Under the pieces are notes generated by a model. The model was not told the DNA's origin. It searched no databases and saw only the letters and a program-made list of their open reading frames with translations. Below, one piece after another: positions 17,473 to 25,544 of a stretch of DNA of 64,000 nt; the stretch's first letter is position 1, and every line of letters starts with the position of its first letter. Location: the NCBI RefSeq assembly GCF_014644295.1, contig NZ_BMKK01000015.1, positions 1 to 64,000 of the forward strand, in the 5' to 3' direction. The position numbers and the translations under genes were made by a program. Source of the stretch: Emticicia aquatilis (GTDB lineage Bacteria; Bacteroidota; Bacteroidia; Cytophagales; Spirosomataceae).

Positions 17473-19071
17473 ATGGCAAAATTACAAAAAACAGAACCCT
17501 TCAATTGTGTCCTTGCAATCCAAAAAAAAATCATTTGGGTATATATTCTTTTTATAGTTCCCAATGCTTTTGCCCAGAAAAGTGAAGGGTTAAAATTACC
17601 TGCCATTTTCACAGATAGCCTTGTTTTACAACAAAACATGAAAATTCCAGTTTGGGGAACTTCGTGTAGCAATTGCGAGGTAAAAATAGCATTCAATGGT
17701 TCTACAAAAACTACTATTGCCAATAAAAATGGTGCATGGAAAATAACATTACCCGCCACGAAAGCTGGTGGGCCATTTACATTAAAGGTTTCAGACAAAA
17801 ACAGCAATATTTTACTCAAAGATATTTTGGTAGGCGAAGTTTGGCTTTGTTCGGGGCAGTCAAATATGGAATTTACGTTGGCACAATCAAAAAATGGAAA
17901 AGAGGAAATAACACAAGCCCAATATCCACAAATTCGTTTTTTTTCAATGACAGCCAATGCCAAAGCAAGACCATTAGCAAAAGTTGCTTTTAGCGATAGC
18001 CTTTTACAAGAACTTAGTACAGGGAATTTTTATAATAAAACTACTTGGAGGACTTGTTCGCCAGCAACCGCAGCCAAATTTTCGGCGGTTGGTTATTATT
18101 TCGGCAAAGAACTTCAACAAAATTTGAATGTTCCGATTGGGCTTATTTGTAATGCAGTAGGCGGTACAACAACCCAAGCATTTATTGACTCCATTACATT
18201 GGCGTCGCATCCTCAATTAATTCAATTTTTAGGAAACAATCAAGGCAAAACATGGCTTGAAACTGCAAAAGATGTACACCCATGGGTAATAGAAAGAACA
18301 AATGAGAATTTAGGTGAAAATACAAAAACCAAGGAATTCCTTCATCCTTTTGCACCAACTTTCTTGTTTAAAAATGGCATCAAGCCTATTGCCACTTATG
18401 CCATAAAAGGAGCAATTTGGTACCAAGGCGAATCAAATGCTACTCATCCTGAAATTCACGATGCTTTATTTACTGCCTTGGTAAACAATTGGCGAAGTGC
18501 TTGGGAACAAGGTAATTTCCCTATTTACACCGTACAATTGCCAAAAATTTCTAACCGAAGTCGTTGGCCAGAATTCAGAGAAAGTCAAAGAAGATTAAGC
18601 GAAAATCTCGAAAACACAGGCATGATAGTTACTATTGATTCGGGCGACTCTTTAGATGTTCATCCAAAAGAAAAGGAACTGGTGGGCAAACGCCTATCCC
18701 TTTTAGCACTCGCCACAACGTATCATCAAGCTCTCGAGTATTCGGGTCCTATTTTTGAAAAATACGAAATGACTAAAAATGAATTACAGATTTATTTTAG
18801 CCATGCAAAACAGTTAAAACCAGCCAACGAAACGGAACAGGTAATAAAAGGGTTTTACCTACATGGCTACAACAAAAGTGGCTCAAAAGAAGTAGTAATT
18901 GAAGCCAAAAGCATAAAAATTGATGGTTCAAAACTAATCATTTCTATTCCTGCGGAACTTCAACTAACAAGCATCAAATATGCTTGGTCGCCCTATCCGA
19001 TTTGTAATTTGGCAAACGAATCGAACTTACCAGCCCCTCCATTTAAAATAGACTTTACAGGTAACTTCTAA
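17473..19071 (+). CDS. Sialate O-acetylesterase family protein
   Basis: A 532-residue protein with an N-terminal hydrophobic segment (IIWVYILFIVPNAFAQ) that reads as a signal peptide after an unusually long, lysine-rich n-region; a shorter start could exist. The SASA-family nucleophile block is clear: VWLCSGQSNMEF, with Ser130. The second block is IKGAIWYQGESNA, and DVHPKEKELVGKRL carries a probable catalytic histidine. The family removes O-acetyl groups from C9 (and C4/C8 after migration) of sialic acids, which lets sialidase and lyase act. As the last gene of the collinear run, 25 bp after the fusion gene, it completes the extracellular processing set. It also provides a second esterase beside the SGNH domain. 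Confidence 0.9.
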   Translation: MAKLQKTEPFNCVLAIQKKIIWVYILFIVPNAFAQKSEGLKLPAIFTDSLVLQQNMKIPVWGTSCSNCEVKIAFNGSTKTTIANKNGAWKITLPATKAGGPFTLKVSDKNSNILLKDILVGEVWLCSGQSNMEFTLAQSKNGKEEITQAQYPQIRFFSMTANAKARPLAKVAFSDSLLQELSTGNFYNKTTWRTCSPATAAKFSAVGYYFGKELQQNLNVPIGLICNAVGGTTTQAFIDSITLASHPQLIQFLGNNQGKTWLETAKDVHPWVIERTNENLGENTKTKEFLHPFAPTFLFKNGIKPIATYAIKGAIWYQGESNATHPEIHDALFTALVNNWRSAWEQGNFPIYTVQLPKISNRSRWPEFRESQRRLSENLENTGMIVTIDSGDSLDVHPKEKELVGKRLSLLALATTYHQALEYSGPIFEKYEMTKNELQIYFSHAKQLKPANETEQVIKGFYLHGYNKSGSKEVVIEAKSIKIDGSKLIISIPAELQLTSIKYAWSPYPICNLANESNLPAPPFKIDFTGNF

Positions 19072-19495
19072 AATAAACTTATTACTGCGGTAAATTATTT
19101 TTTATAGCAAAATCATTTATAAAATTAGAAATTTTCGAATTGGCAACCGAATATGGCGTTCTTCAATCTATAATACCATACAAATTGTCATAATTTGTAT
19201 AATATTGAAAAAGTTTTGTCTATGAGGTTTTGCTTACAAATGAGACCCTTTTACAACAATATACTTTTCCCGCTACCTAACTGACAAAACAATTGTTAAA
19301 ACGTTCATATTACTCAATTGGTACTTGTCGTTACCTCAATAATTGATTGTCTAATTAAACGGTCGTTAAACAGGACTTTGGGGAATATCAAAAACTACTC
19401 CCCATTTTTTTAATTTTATAGTCCTAAATTGTTGTCTTATTTAATTATATCCTATATATTTGAAATAGTTAAGAAAATAGGACAAAAATTGAATT
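19072..19495. other. Intergenic region between the sialic acid operon and the recombinase
   Basis: This is 424 bp without a credible gene. It contains the inverted repeat ATACAAATT-gtcat-AATTTGTAT (19178-19200, nine-base arms) about 300 bp ahead of the recombinase, which could be an operator or a recombination subsite. There is also a promoter just before the recombinase. I see no strong terminator for the operon; the TTAC-TGCG-GTAA stem near 19084 followed by T-rich sequence is weak. Confidence 0.5.
19432..19462 (+). promoter_or_regulatory. Recombinase promoter
   Basis: TTG at 19432-19434 and TATATTTG at 19455-19462 fit the Bacteroidota -33/-7 pattern with a 20-bp spacer. They lie about 34 nt upstream of the recombinase start codon. 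Confidence 0.5.
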
Positions 19496-20092
19496 ATGGA
19501 AGTTGGTTACGCACGTGTTAGTACCCAAGAGCAAAATTTAGATTTACAGCTGGATGCACTCAATAAAGCTGGAGTAAAAAAAATATTTACTGATAAGGTT
19601 TCGGGAGCAAAGTCTCAAAAACCACAATTAGAGGAATTGCTAAAGTATGCTCGTAAAGGCGACACGATTGTAGTTTGGAGATTAGATAGATTAGGTAGAA
19701 CAACCGTACAGCTTATTCAATTTGTCGAAGAATTGCAAAAATTAGGAATTAGCTTAAAATCATTAACCGAGCCTATTGATACAAGTACAGCAACAGGGAC
19801 TTTGGTGGTTCAAATATTCTGTGTGTTAGCCGAACATGAAAGAAATGTTCTCAGGGAGAGAACCAGAGCAGGGCTTAATTCAGCCCGAATAAGAGGCAGA
19901 ACGGGCGGGCGACCTAAAGGCCTTTCACCTAAATATGAAAAAATAAAAGACCTTGTGAAGAATGCTTATGAAAGTAAAGGCTCTACAACTGCCGAAATAA
20001 TGCAAGCCTTTAAAATCCCTTCAAGGGGTACGCTTTACAGAATTTTAGAAACAGCTGGGGTAGAAGTTACGAGCTTTGTTAAAAGAAAATGA
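19496..20092 (+). CDS. Serine recombinase (resolvase/invertase family)
   Basis: A 198-residue protein of the small Tn3-resolvase/Hin type. The N-terminal catalytic domain carries the nucleophile Ser9 in GYARVSTQEQ, then VVWRLDRLGR and the E-helix region LAEHERNVLRERTRAGL. GRTGGRPKGLS marks the hinge, followed by a C-terminal helix-turn-helix (STTAEIMQAFKIPSRGTLYRIL) that reads DNA half-sites. It catalyses resolution or inversion between short sites. No transposase or flanking IS ends are visible, so it may be a stand-alone invertase or the remnant of an element. The genes after it are small and unrecognised, consistent with an accessory insertion. A 9-bp-arm inverted repeat at 19178-19200 is the nearest candidate site. 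Confidence 0.92.
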   Translation: MEVGYARVSTQEQNLDLQLDALNKAGVKKIFTDKVSGAKSQKPQLEELLKYARKGDTIVVWRLDRLGRTTVQLIQFVEELQKLGISLKSLTEPIDTSTATGTLVVQIFCVLAEHERNVLRERTRAGLNSARIRGRTGGRPKGLSPKYEKIKDLVKNAYESKGSTTAEIMQAFKIPSRGTLYRILETAGVEVTSFVKRK

Positions 20093-20141
20093 TAAGTACC
20101 CAAAAACAACAATTGTAAATCTCACCAAACTAAAAATATAG

Positions 20142-20407
20142 ATGGCAAAATTGGGTAGAAAAGACTTGGATGTAATCGCATTTAAACAAGGCATTGCCTT
20201 TGCTCGATTCACCAAAAAGCTCAAAGCGATACGTTTCAAGCAGAAATTTTATTGGAAATGTTACAAGATTCTTTAAGGAAAGAATTAGGCAGTGTAACGT
20301 TTAATCAATTAGCACCAGGCTTCAATCCACATGAAATTGAGGATTCGTTAATTGAAAAATTAATGGTGGGCAAAGTATTATTTAGCATCACAAAACGACA
20401 AGATTAA
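20142..20407 (+). pseudogene. Small unrecognised gene apparently broken by a poly-A frameshift
   Basis: The frame starting MAKLGRKDLDVIAFKQGIAF at 20142 runs to ACC-AAA-AAG (20211-20219) and then degrades into unlikely residues before an early stop. Adding one base to the five-A run switches to a frame that stays open to 20407 (AEILLEMLQDSLRKELG near its start, VGKVLFSITKRQD at the end). The joined product would be 88 residues with normal-looking composition in both halves. This may be a true pseudogene, a sequencing error in a homopolymer, or -1 slippage on the run. Alternatively only the 3' part, from the ATG at 20258 (49 residues), is a gene. No family is recognised. Confidence 0.5.
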
Positions 20408-20458
20408 TAAACTAACTTCCTTGATTTCGGGGAATTAAATTCTCATAAAACTATTTAA

Positions 20459-20803
20459 ATGACATATATTGTTGGACTCATAAAAGATGATTTACCTGAT
20501 ACTTTAATCAGCCCAGTTTCTCATAATTCTGTTGAAGAATTGTATGAGTGGCTAATCAAGTTTTTTAACAAAGATGATTACAAACTTAGCATTCCCCTGA
20601 CAATGGAGATATTAAAACCAGCAATTGAAGAAAATCAACCAATAATTATCAATATTGCTGGCTATCCACTTTCTGCCATGTTTGGTGATAAAAATGTAGT
20701 CATGGAGGCGACTAACCGTTTCATACATATTGTGGGATTAGATTTATTGGATAAAGAAGGTATTCAAAAAATTGCAGATGCAATTGCGAAAAATGTTAAA
20801 TAA
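20459..20803 (+). CDS. Unrecognised 114-residue protein
   Basis: Starts MTYIVGLIKDD and has no signal peptide or membrane segment. The composition is that of a soluble alpha/beta protein, with hydrophobic stretches around EENQPIIINIAGYPLSAMFG and FIHIVGLDLLD, and a charged helical C-terminus (GIQKIADAIAKNVK). No family or catalytic motif is recognised. It lies 51 bp after the frameshifted small gene and 31 bp before the next small gene, all on the plus strand. The group may be a short operon carried behind the serine recombinase. Confidence 0.6.
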   Translation: MTYIVGLIKDDLPDTLISPVSHNSVEELYEWLIKFFNKDDYKLSIPLTMEILKPAIEENQPIIINIAGYPLSAMFGDKNVVMEATNRFIHIVGLDLLDKEGIQKIADAIAKNVK

Positions 20804-20834
20804 AAGATACTTCAGTATCATAAACCGACAAAAA

Positions 20835-21095
20835 ATGTATTTAATATGTCAATATTCACAAAGCTGGAAAGCATATAATCTTGAAGAAGTTAAAGAATTT
20901 TTAGAGTTCTACTTATTAATTAATGATTTAGGTGGCATGAATCATCAGCTAAAAGTAAATGGTTGTTGGGATGGGGGTAACGGAATTTTTGTGGAGTCTG
21001 GACACCTAAATGTTAAATTAAAAGATGTGGAGTTTGCTCTAAATGTTTTCCCTAAAGAGCAACCTACACATTTAAAAAAGAAAAATAAAAAGTAA
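20835..21095 (+). CDS. Unrecognised 86-residue protein
   Basis: The start was placed at MYLICQYSQSW; upstream in-frame ATGs would overlap the preceding gene and add a basic, non-conserved-looking leader. The protein is short, with a helix-like segment (NLEEVKEFLEFYLLI), a glycine-rich turn (NGCWDGGNGIF) and a very lysine-rich tail. No domain is recognised. It is transcribed with the small genes on both sides and could encode a minor component of a mobile or defence-type cassette, but nothing in the sequence proves it. Confidence 0.5.
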   Translation: MYLICQYSQSWKAYNLEEVKEFLEFYLLINDLGGMNHQLKVNGCWDGGNGIFVESGHLNVKLKDVEFALNVFPKEQPTHLKKKNKK

Positions 21096-21120
21096 TATAT
21101 CAGAATTAATCTCACAAAAC

Positions 21121-21423
21121 ATGGATAATTTTCAAAACCAACTGGAGGGAATTAAAGCATTAGACCTTCTATTTTATAACTACACAAATGAACAAATAAA
21201 AGAAATGCTTCAAATAGGTGACTTTAACTATGTATGGGAAACTTACATTGATTTAGAAAAGCTGACCTATATGCAGCTTTGGGAATTGTACAACACTAAA
21301 ATGAATTTAGAAACAAGGTTATCTCTTTTGGAAATAGCTAATAAATATTATGGACATGAAGCAAAAGAGGGGATTGCTTTGGGATTGAAAGTAAAAAGAA
21401 TGTTCAAAGAAAAGTACTCATAG
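21121..21423 (+). CDS. Unrecognised 100-residue helical protein
   Basis: A soluble, acidic and aromatic-rich small protein (MDNFQNQLEGIKALDLLFYN at the start), predicted mostly helical by eye, without a signal peptide, transmembrane segment or recognisable motif. It lies 25 bp after the preceding small gene and closes the run of orphan genes behind the recombinase. I cannot assign a function. Confidence 0.55.
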   Translation: MDNFQNQLEGIKALDLLFYNYTNEQIKEMLQIGDFNYVWETYIDLEKLTYMQLWELYNTKMNLETRLSLLEIANKYYGHEAKEGIALGLKVKRMFKEKYS

Positions 21424-21707
21424 CCTAAAAGGATAACAGTAATGCTTTAGTTTCTGTAAATACTGATAATTTGTTAGGAAAAAGTTATTATCGACAATCG
21501 TTTATATTTGAGTAAAATACTGGTATCCAATTAGTTGATTGGTGGTAATGAAAGATTGCCCCTGAATGTTTAATTGTACCGATACTTTTTGACAAATTCT
21601 CAAACTAATTTATTCATAAAAACTTAACATTTGGAAAATATTGCCTGTTGCTGAAGGAAAAATTAAGGTTGTAACTTTACACATTCTTATCATCACAATC
21701 TAACAAA

Positions 21708-23048
21708 ATGGATTTTGGCAATATAAAGGCTAAACATTTTCCCAAAAAGTTTATTTGGGGAGTTGCTACATCAGCTTACCAAACTGAAGGTGGACGCCAC
21801 TTGGGTGGTAAAAAAGATTCTATCTGGGATACTTTCACCAATTCGAGCAAATTCCGAAATGGCAACGGTAACAAAGCCACCGATTTTTACCACAAATACG
21901 AAAAAGATATAAAACTCATCAAAGAGTTGAATCTCGGCTCTTTTAGGTTCTCTATTTCTTGGTCCAGGATTTTTCCTGAAGGTATAGGTGTGCCTAATCA
22001 AAGTGGAGTAGATTTTTACCATAAAATAATAGATTGCTGCCTTGATAATGACATAGAGCCTTGGATAACATTATACCACTGGGATTTGCCACAAACATTA
22101 CAAAATTTAGGTGGATGGACCAACAGAGAAATACTCAATTGGTTTGGTCATTATGCTGAGTTTTGTTCTAAAGAATTTGGCTCAAAAGTAAAAAAATGGT
22201 TTGTTCTTAACGAACCTATGAGCTTTGTCGGACTGGGTTATTTTATGGGCATACATGCTCCAGGGAAAACAGGTCTCTCAAATTTCCTTTCCGCTGCCCA
22301 TCATGCTACATTGTGTCAAGCAGAGGGTGGAAGAATTCTCCGAAAAAATATTCCAAATGGACAAATAGGCACTACTTTTTCCTGCTCGGTAGTCAAACCA
22401 AAAAATATTTGGAGAAGACATGTCAAGGCTGCAAAACGCTTAGATGCACTTCTAAATCGCTTTTTCATAGAGCCTGCATTGGGTTTGGGTTATCCAACAG
22501 ATGTAATTCCTGGATTAAAAAGAATAGAAAAATATTTTCGCCCTGGTGATGAGGAAAAAATGAAGTTCGATTTTGATTTTATTGGTATTCAGTACTATTT
22601 CCGAATTGTAGCACAATACAGCCTTTTACCACCCATCTTATTTGCTAACCAAATACCAGCCAAGGAGCGTAATGTTAAGATAAACAATATGGGCATGGAA
22701 ATTTATCCCAAAGGATTAATGAAAATGTTGAAAAAATTTAATCAATACGATGGAATCAAAGAAATCTATATTTCAGAATCAGGGGTATGTTTTGATGAGA
22801 GTATAACTGATGGGATAGTCAATGACAAAAATAGAATTCGATACTTTAAGAAAACATTTAAAATCTGTCGAAAAGCAATTAAAAGAGGTATAAATCTTAA
22901 AGGGTATTTTATATGGACATTAGTGGACAATTTCGAGTGGGCCGATGGTTTTAAACCACGTTTTGGGATTGTTTACAATGATTTTGCTACTCAAAAACGC
23001 ACCATCAAAAAGTCAGGTTATTGGATAAGGGAGTTCTTAAAGAAATGA
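21708..23048 (+). CDS. Glycoside hydrolase family 1 beta-glucosidase
   Basis: A 446-residue cytoplasmic-type protein of normal GH1 length. The N-terminal signature is FIWGVATSAYQTEGG (15-29). The acid/base glutamate is Glu169 in WFVLNEP. The nucleophile is Glu357 in YISESG, where the usual sequence is TENG, so a serine replaces the common asparagine after the nucleophile. The C-terminal WTLVDNFEWADGF block is the aglycone/glycone-binding region. Retaining hydrolysis of beta-glucosides or beta-galactosides is expected. It stands alone between the small orphan genes and the phosphate island. A weak promoter with TTG at 21648-21650 and TAACTTTA at 21672-21679 lies in the 284-bp gap ahead of it. 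No transporter is linked to it. Confidence 0.93.
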   Translation: MDFGNIKAKHFPKKFIWGVATSAYQTEGGRHLGGKKDSIWDTFTNSSKFRNGNGNKATDFYHKYEKDIKLIKELNLGSFRFSISWSRIFPEGIGVPNQSGVDFYHKIIDCCLDNDIEPWITLYHWDLPQTLQNLGGWTNREILNWFGHYAEFCSKEFGSKVKKWFVLNEPMSFVGLGYFMGIHAPGKTGLSNFLSAAHHATLCQAEGGRILRKNIPNGQIGTTFSCSVVKPKNIWRRHVKAAKRLDALLNRFFIEPALGLGYPTDVIPGLKRIEKYFRPGDEEKMKFDFDFIGIQYYFRIVAQYSLLPPILFANQIPAKERNVKINNMGMEIYPKGLMKMLKKFNQYDGIKEIYISESGVCFDESITDGIVNDKNRIRYFKKTFKICRKAIKRGINLKGYFIWTLVDNFEWADGFKPRFGIVYNDFATQKRTIKKSGYWIREFLKK

Positions 23049-23125
23049 ACGACACGTTAATTTAACACTTTCTGTTGTCACTTTTGTTATGACCTTAAAC
23101 GACTTAAACTTCGTTTTATGGTCAA

Positions 23126-23491
23126 TTAATTATTTTTCACTCCCTGTTGAATCCAAAATTTTATAAGGTTGGTTTCACAATCCGTAAGCTTCCCACCTTT
23201 AGGCATCTTCGGAGCGTATCCATTAATCGAAATTACCGAATCATACAATTCACCACTTTTTGCACTTGAGGCAATTTGTTCATACTTTTCAAAAACAAGT
23301 CCATCATAATGATTTTTTGAATCGTGGCATTGAAGACAATTTCTTGAAATCAGTGGCATGATTTCTTTATTAAAACTAATTTCCCTACTAACATCAGCAT
23401 TACAATTATTTGCTTGAATTTCTGACTTTTTATTACAACTGAGCATTAGACTTGCAAAAATTGTCATTTGTAAGGTTCTACAGTACTTCAT
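23126..23491 (-). CDS. Small c-type cytochrome lipoprotein
   Basis: A 121-residue protein with a lipoprotein signal (FASLMLS-C) and a single haem-binding motif CLQCH (NCLQCHDSKNHYDG). The ISFNKEIMPLISRNCLQCH arrangement and the later APKMPKGGKLTDCE stretch resemble the short mono-haem domain found in Planctomycete- and Bacteroidota-type lipid-anchored cytochromes (PSC1-like), with a methionine available as second axial ligand. It would sit in the periplasm or on the outer membrane and carry electrons. It follows the PepSY gene in the same direction. A redox role next to a metallophosphatase is plausible but not demonstrated. Confidence 0.8.
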   Translation of the reverse strand: MKYCRTLQMTIFASLMLSCNKKSEIQANNCNADVSREISFNKEIMPLISRNCLQCHDSKNHYDGLVFEKYEQIASSAKSGELYDSVISINGYAPKMPKGGKLTDCETNLIKFWIQQGVKNN

Positions 23492-23536
23492 ATTAAAACG
23501 ATTATGATAAAAACAGTAAAAAAATCAACGGAAATA

Positions 23537-24050
23537 TCATTCCAGCAATTGCCAACTTCCATCCTCTCTCCTTAAAACTAAATTTGCTTTTTTAATCATG
23601 AATATACCTGTGACAGCAATCTCAAGCAGTGAAATTCCGAAAATATCAGAATAATAAATCCACCAATTGGAGGTACTTTTATGCAACAAGTGCATTTGAC
23701 TTATCAAAGGTGTATTACGATAAGTAACGATTTCACCCTTGCCTGATTTAATATTAATTTCGACCCCATTTTTTTCATAAGACACTTTCAATTCGCCTTT
23801 TTTAACCATTGAACGTCTAAACTTATCTTTGACGCCCAAACGATTCCCTAAGCTTTTTTGCAAAATCGTCCGTTAGTTCTTTTTCATCTTGCGGTAACAG
23901 TACAGAAACGTGCTTTGTATCGACCGTATATTTCTCAGGTTTCCAATAATCTCTATGGTTTTGTAAAATACCAGAGATTGATAACGCTATAATTAAACCA
24001 ATATATAAATATCCTAAGTCTCGATGTAAATTTCTAATATCTAATTTCAT
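23537..24050 (-). pseudogene. PepSY-associated membrane protein gene, split by a frameshift
   Basis: The 5' part (24050 to 23823) encodes a first membrane helix in [20 protein letters not shown] followed by YWKPEKY, typical of PepSY_TM proteins. It ends early after [11 protein letters not shown]. The remainder lies in another frame (from about 23863 to 23537), with VSYEKNGVEINI, HLLHKSTSNWWIYYSDIFG and a final helix (LLEIAVTGIFMIKK). The switch occurs at the run CAAAAAAGC. With one A fewer the halves join as [17 protein letters not shown] and give a normal protein of about 170 residues. The start overlaps the phosphatase stop in an ATGA. It could be a real mutation, a homopolymer sequencing error or +1 recoding. 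Related proteins occur with ferric-reductase or siderophore functions. Confidence 0.75.
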
Positions 24051-25483
24051 TTAGTTACTTTAAATGTATCTATTAGTTTGCCGTTTTTATCTATTTGCTT
24101 GAAAACAATAGTAGGTCCATTCACATCGGCAATTGTCAATGAGTGTTTAGTCGAGATAAATTTAGAGGTAAATCCCTGCCACGAATCTTTATCCGTTTCT
24201 TGTTCGGGATTGTATAAATCATTACCACCTGCACCCGTAATCAAATAAATTATTCCGTTCGGTTTTGTAATTGTTTTACCATTAAATTTCTTATCTAATT
24301 TCCAACTTCCATTGACAATTCTGCCTTTCGAGAATTTATTTCCCATACCACCAACTAACTGAACTCCCTTTCCATCTGGAATAAATTTCAATGGAAATGA
24401 ACGTTGATAATTATGCACGTGTCCATTAATAACTATATCTACACCAGCTTTCTCAAAAATCGGAGCAAGTAAGCGAGTTTGTTGTTGTTCATAGTGTTCA
24501 ATCGAAGAATTAAATCCAGGATGATGAAACATTACAAACTTCCAAGTAACATCATTAGCATTGTTTAAATCATTTTCAATCCAACTAACAAATGGTTTGT
24601 CAGTATAATCGACATAATTATTTGAATCAATGATTAACCAATGTGCGTTTCCATAGTTAAATGAATAATTGGCCATTTTGAAATAGGTAGAGCCTCCAGC
24701 TTGCATAAATGCTTCTCTGTTTTCGGTCGATGCTGTCAGATTAGGAATAATAGCACCACCTTCAACTCCTTGCATTCCGTTAAGAGGGTTCTGCCAGTAA
24801 TAATAATATGCCAACGCATCTGGATATTTATTCAAATCACGAGTTTCGATGTCATGGTTTCCTGGAGCTGTAATCATCGGAACTTTTCTCATCAAGGGCG
24901 AACCAGTTGTATCTAACACATCGGAATTATAAATTGGAAAAAACTTTTTTCGGTATTCCGAAATTAAACCTCTATCATAAACAATATCCCCAGGAACTAC
25001 TACAAAATCAGGATTAGCTTTGTAGGCTTGAACAGCCAGCATCTTTTGTTGTGCTGTTTCAGCTCCAATATCTCCAAAAGCAACAAATCTATAGGGTTTT
25101 GATGCAGAAACAGGGGCTTTAGCGGACGAAATAAATACTTCATTTCCATCTTTTAAAACCTTGTATTCAAAACTGTGTCCAGCTTTAAGACCATTCATTG
25201 ACGCATGAAAAACATAATGAGGTGGTGTATTAGCAACAGCTACTTTTGTGAATAATGGTTGTGGCATTTTTATCCAAGACGCATTTTCGTCCACTTTTAC
25301 TTCAACGGACCAATTTGCCTCTGAATTATTTGTATGCCAAAGCACTTGCAATGATTCGGGAGAAGGATTATAACCAATTTGTAAATATGGTTCTACAACG
25401 AAAATTTTAGCGTTTTTTTGTGCTTGAATGGGTACTATATTCGCAACTAACAGGAAAAAAAGTATAATTGGTAAGAGCTTCAT
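24047..25483 (-). CDS. Purple-acid-phosphatase-like metallophosphoesterase
   Basis: A 478-residue secreted protein (signal peptide ending near VPIQAQ). An N-terminal fibronectin-type-III-like domain spans about 25-125. The metallophosphatase domain shows the five metal-ligand blocks of the PAP type: FGDIG (Asp138), PGDIVYDRG (Asp166 and the metal-ligand Tyr169 in the spacing expected of PAPs), PGNHD (Asn209-His210), FHHPGF and GHVHNYQR. These bind a dinuclear centre, Fe(III) plus a divalent metal, that hydrolyses phosphomonoesters. It is the phosphatase of the first TBDR/beta-helix/phosphatase module. A terminator-like hairpin lies immediately upstream and the PepSY gene overlaps its stop. 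Confidence 0.92.
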   Translation of the reverse strand: MKLLPIILFFLLVANIVPIQAQKNAKIFVVEPYLQIGYNPSPESLQVLWHTNNSEANWSVEVKVDENASWIKMPQPLFTKVAVANTPPHYVFHASMNGLKAGHSFEYKVLKDGNEVFISSAKAPVSASKPYRFVAFGDIGAETAQQKMLAVQAYKANPDFVVVPGDIVYDRGLISEYRKKFFPIYNSDVLDTTGSPLMRKVPMITAPGNHDIETRDLNKYPDALAYYYYWQNPLNGMQGVEGGAIIPNLTASTENREAFMQAGGSTYFKMANYSFNYGNAHWLIIDSNNYVDYTDKPFVSWIENDLNNANDVTWKFVMFHHPGFNSSIEHYEQQQTRLLAPIFEKAGVDIVINGHVHNYQRSFPLKFIPDGKGVQLVGGMGNKFSKGRIVNGSWKLDKKFNGKTITKPNGIIYLITGAGGNDLYNPEQETDKDSWQGFTSKFISTKHSLTIADVNGPTIVFKQIDKNGKLIDTFKVTK

Positions 25484-25502
25484 ACAATTAAAGTTTTATA
25501 AA

Positions 25503-25528
25503 AATAGTCGGACAAATGCCCGACTATT
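25503..25528 (-). terminator. Rho-independent terminator between beta-helix lipoprotein and phosphatase
   Basis: AATAGTCGG (25503-25511) pairs with CCGACTATT (25520-25528) around an 8-nt loop. On the minus strand the stem runs into TTTTTATAA. The position allows termination after the beta-helix gene with partial read-through into the phosphatase gene. Confidence 0.75.
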
Positions 25529-25544
25529 GGATGTATTTTTTCGA

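Noticed and set aside
19496-20092. Complete transposon
   Set aside because: Only a resolvase/invertase-type recombinase is present. No transposase, terminal inverted repeats or target-site duplication could be identified.
23823-23863. Programmed -1 frameshifting of the dnaX type in the PepSY gene
   Set aside because: The run A-AAA-AAG is slippery for -1, but the -1 frame meets a stop at once. The continuation lies in the +1 frame, so an indel or +1 event is needed.
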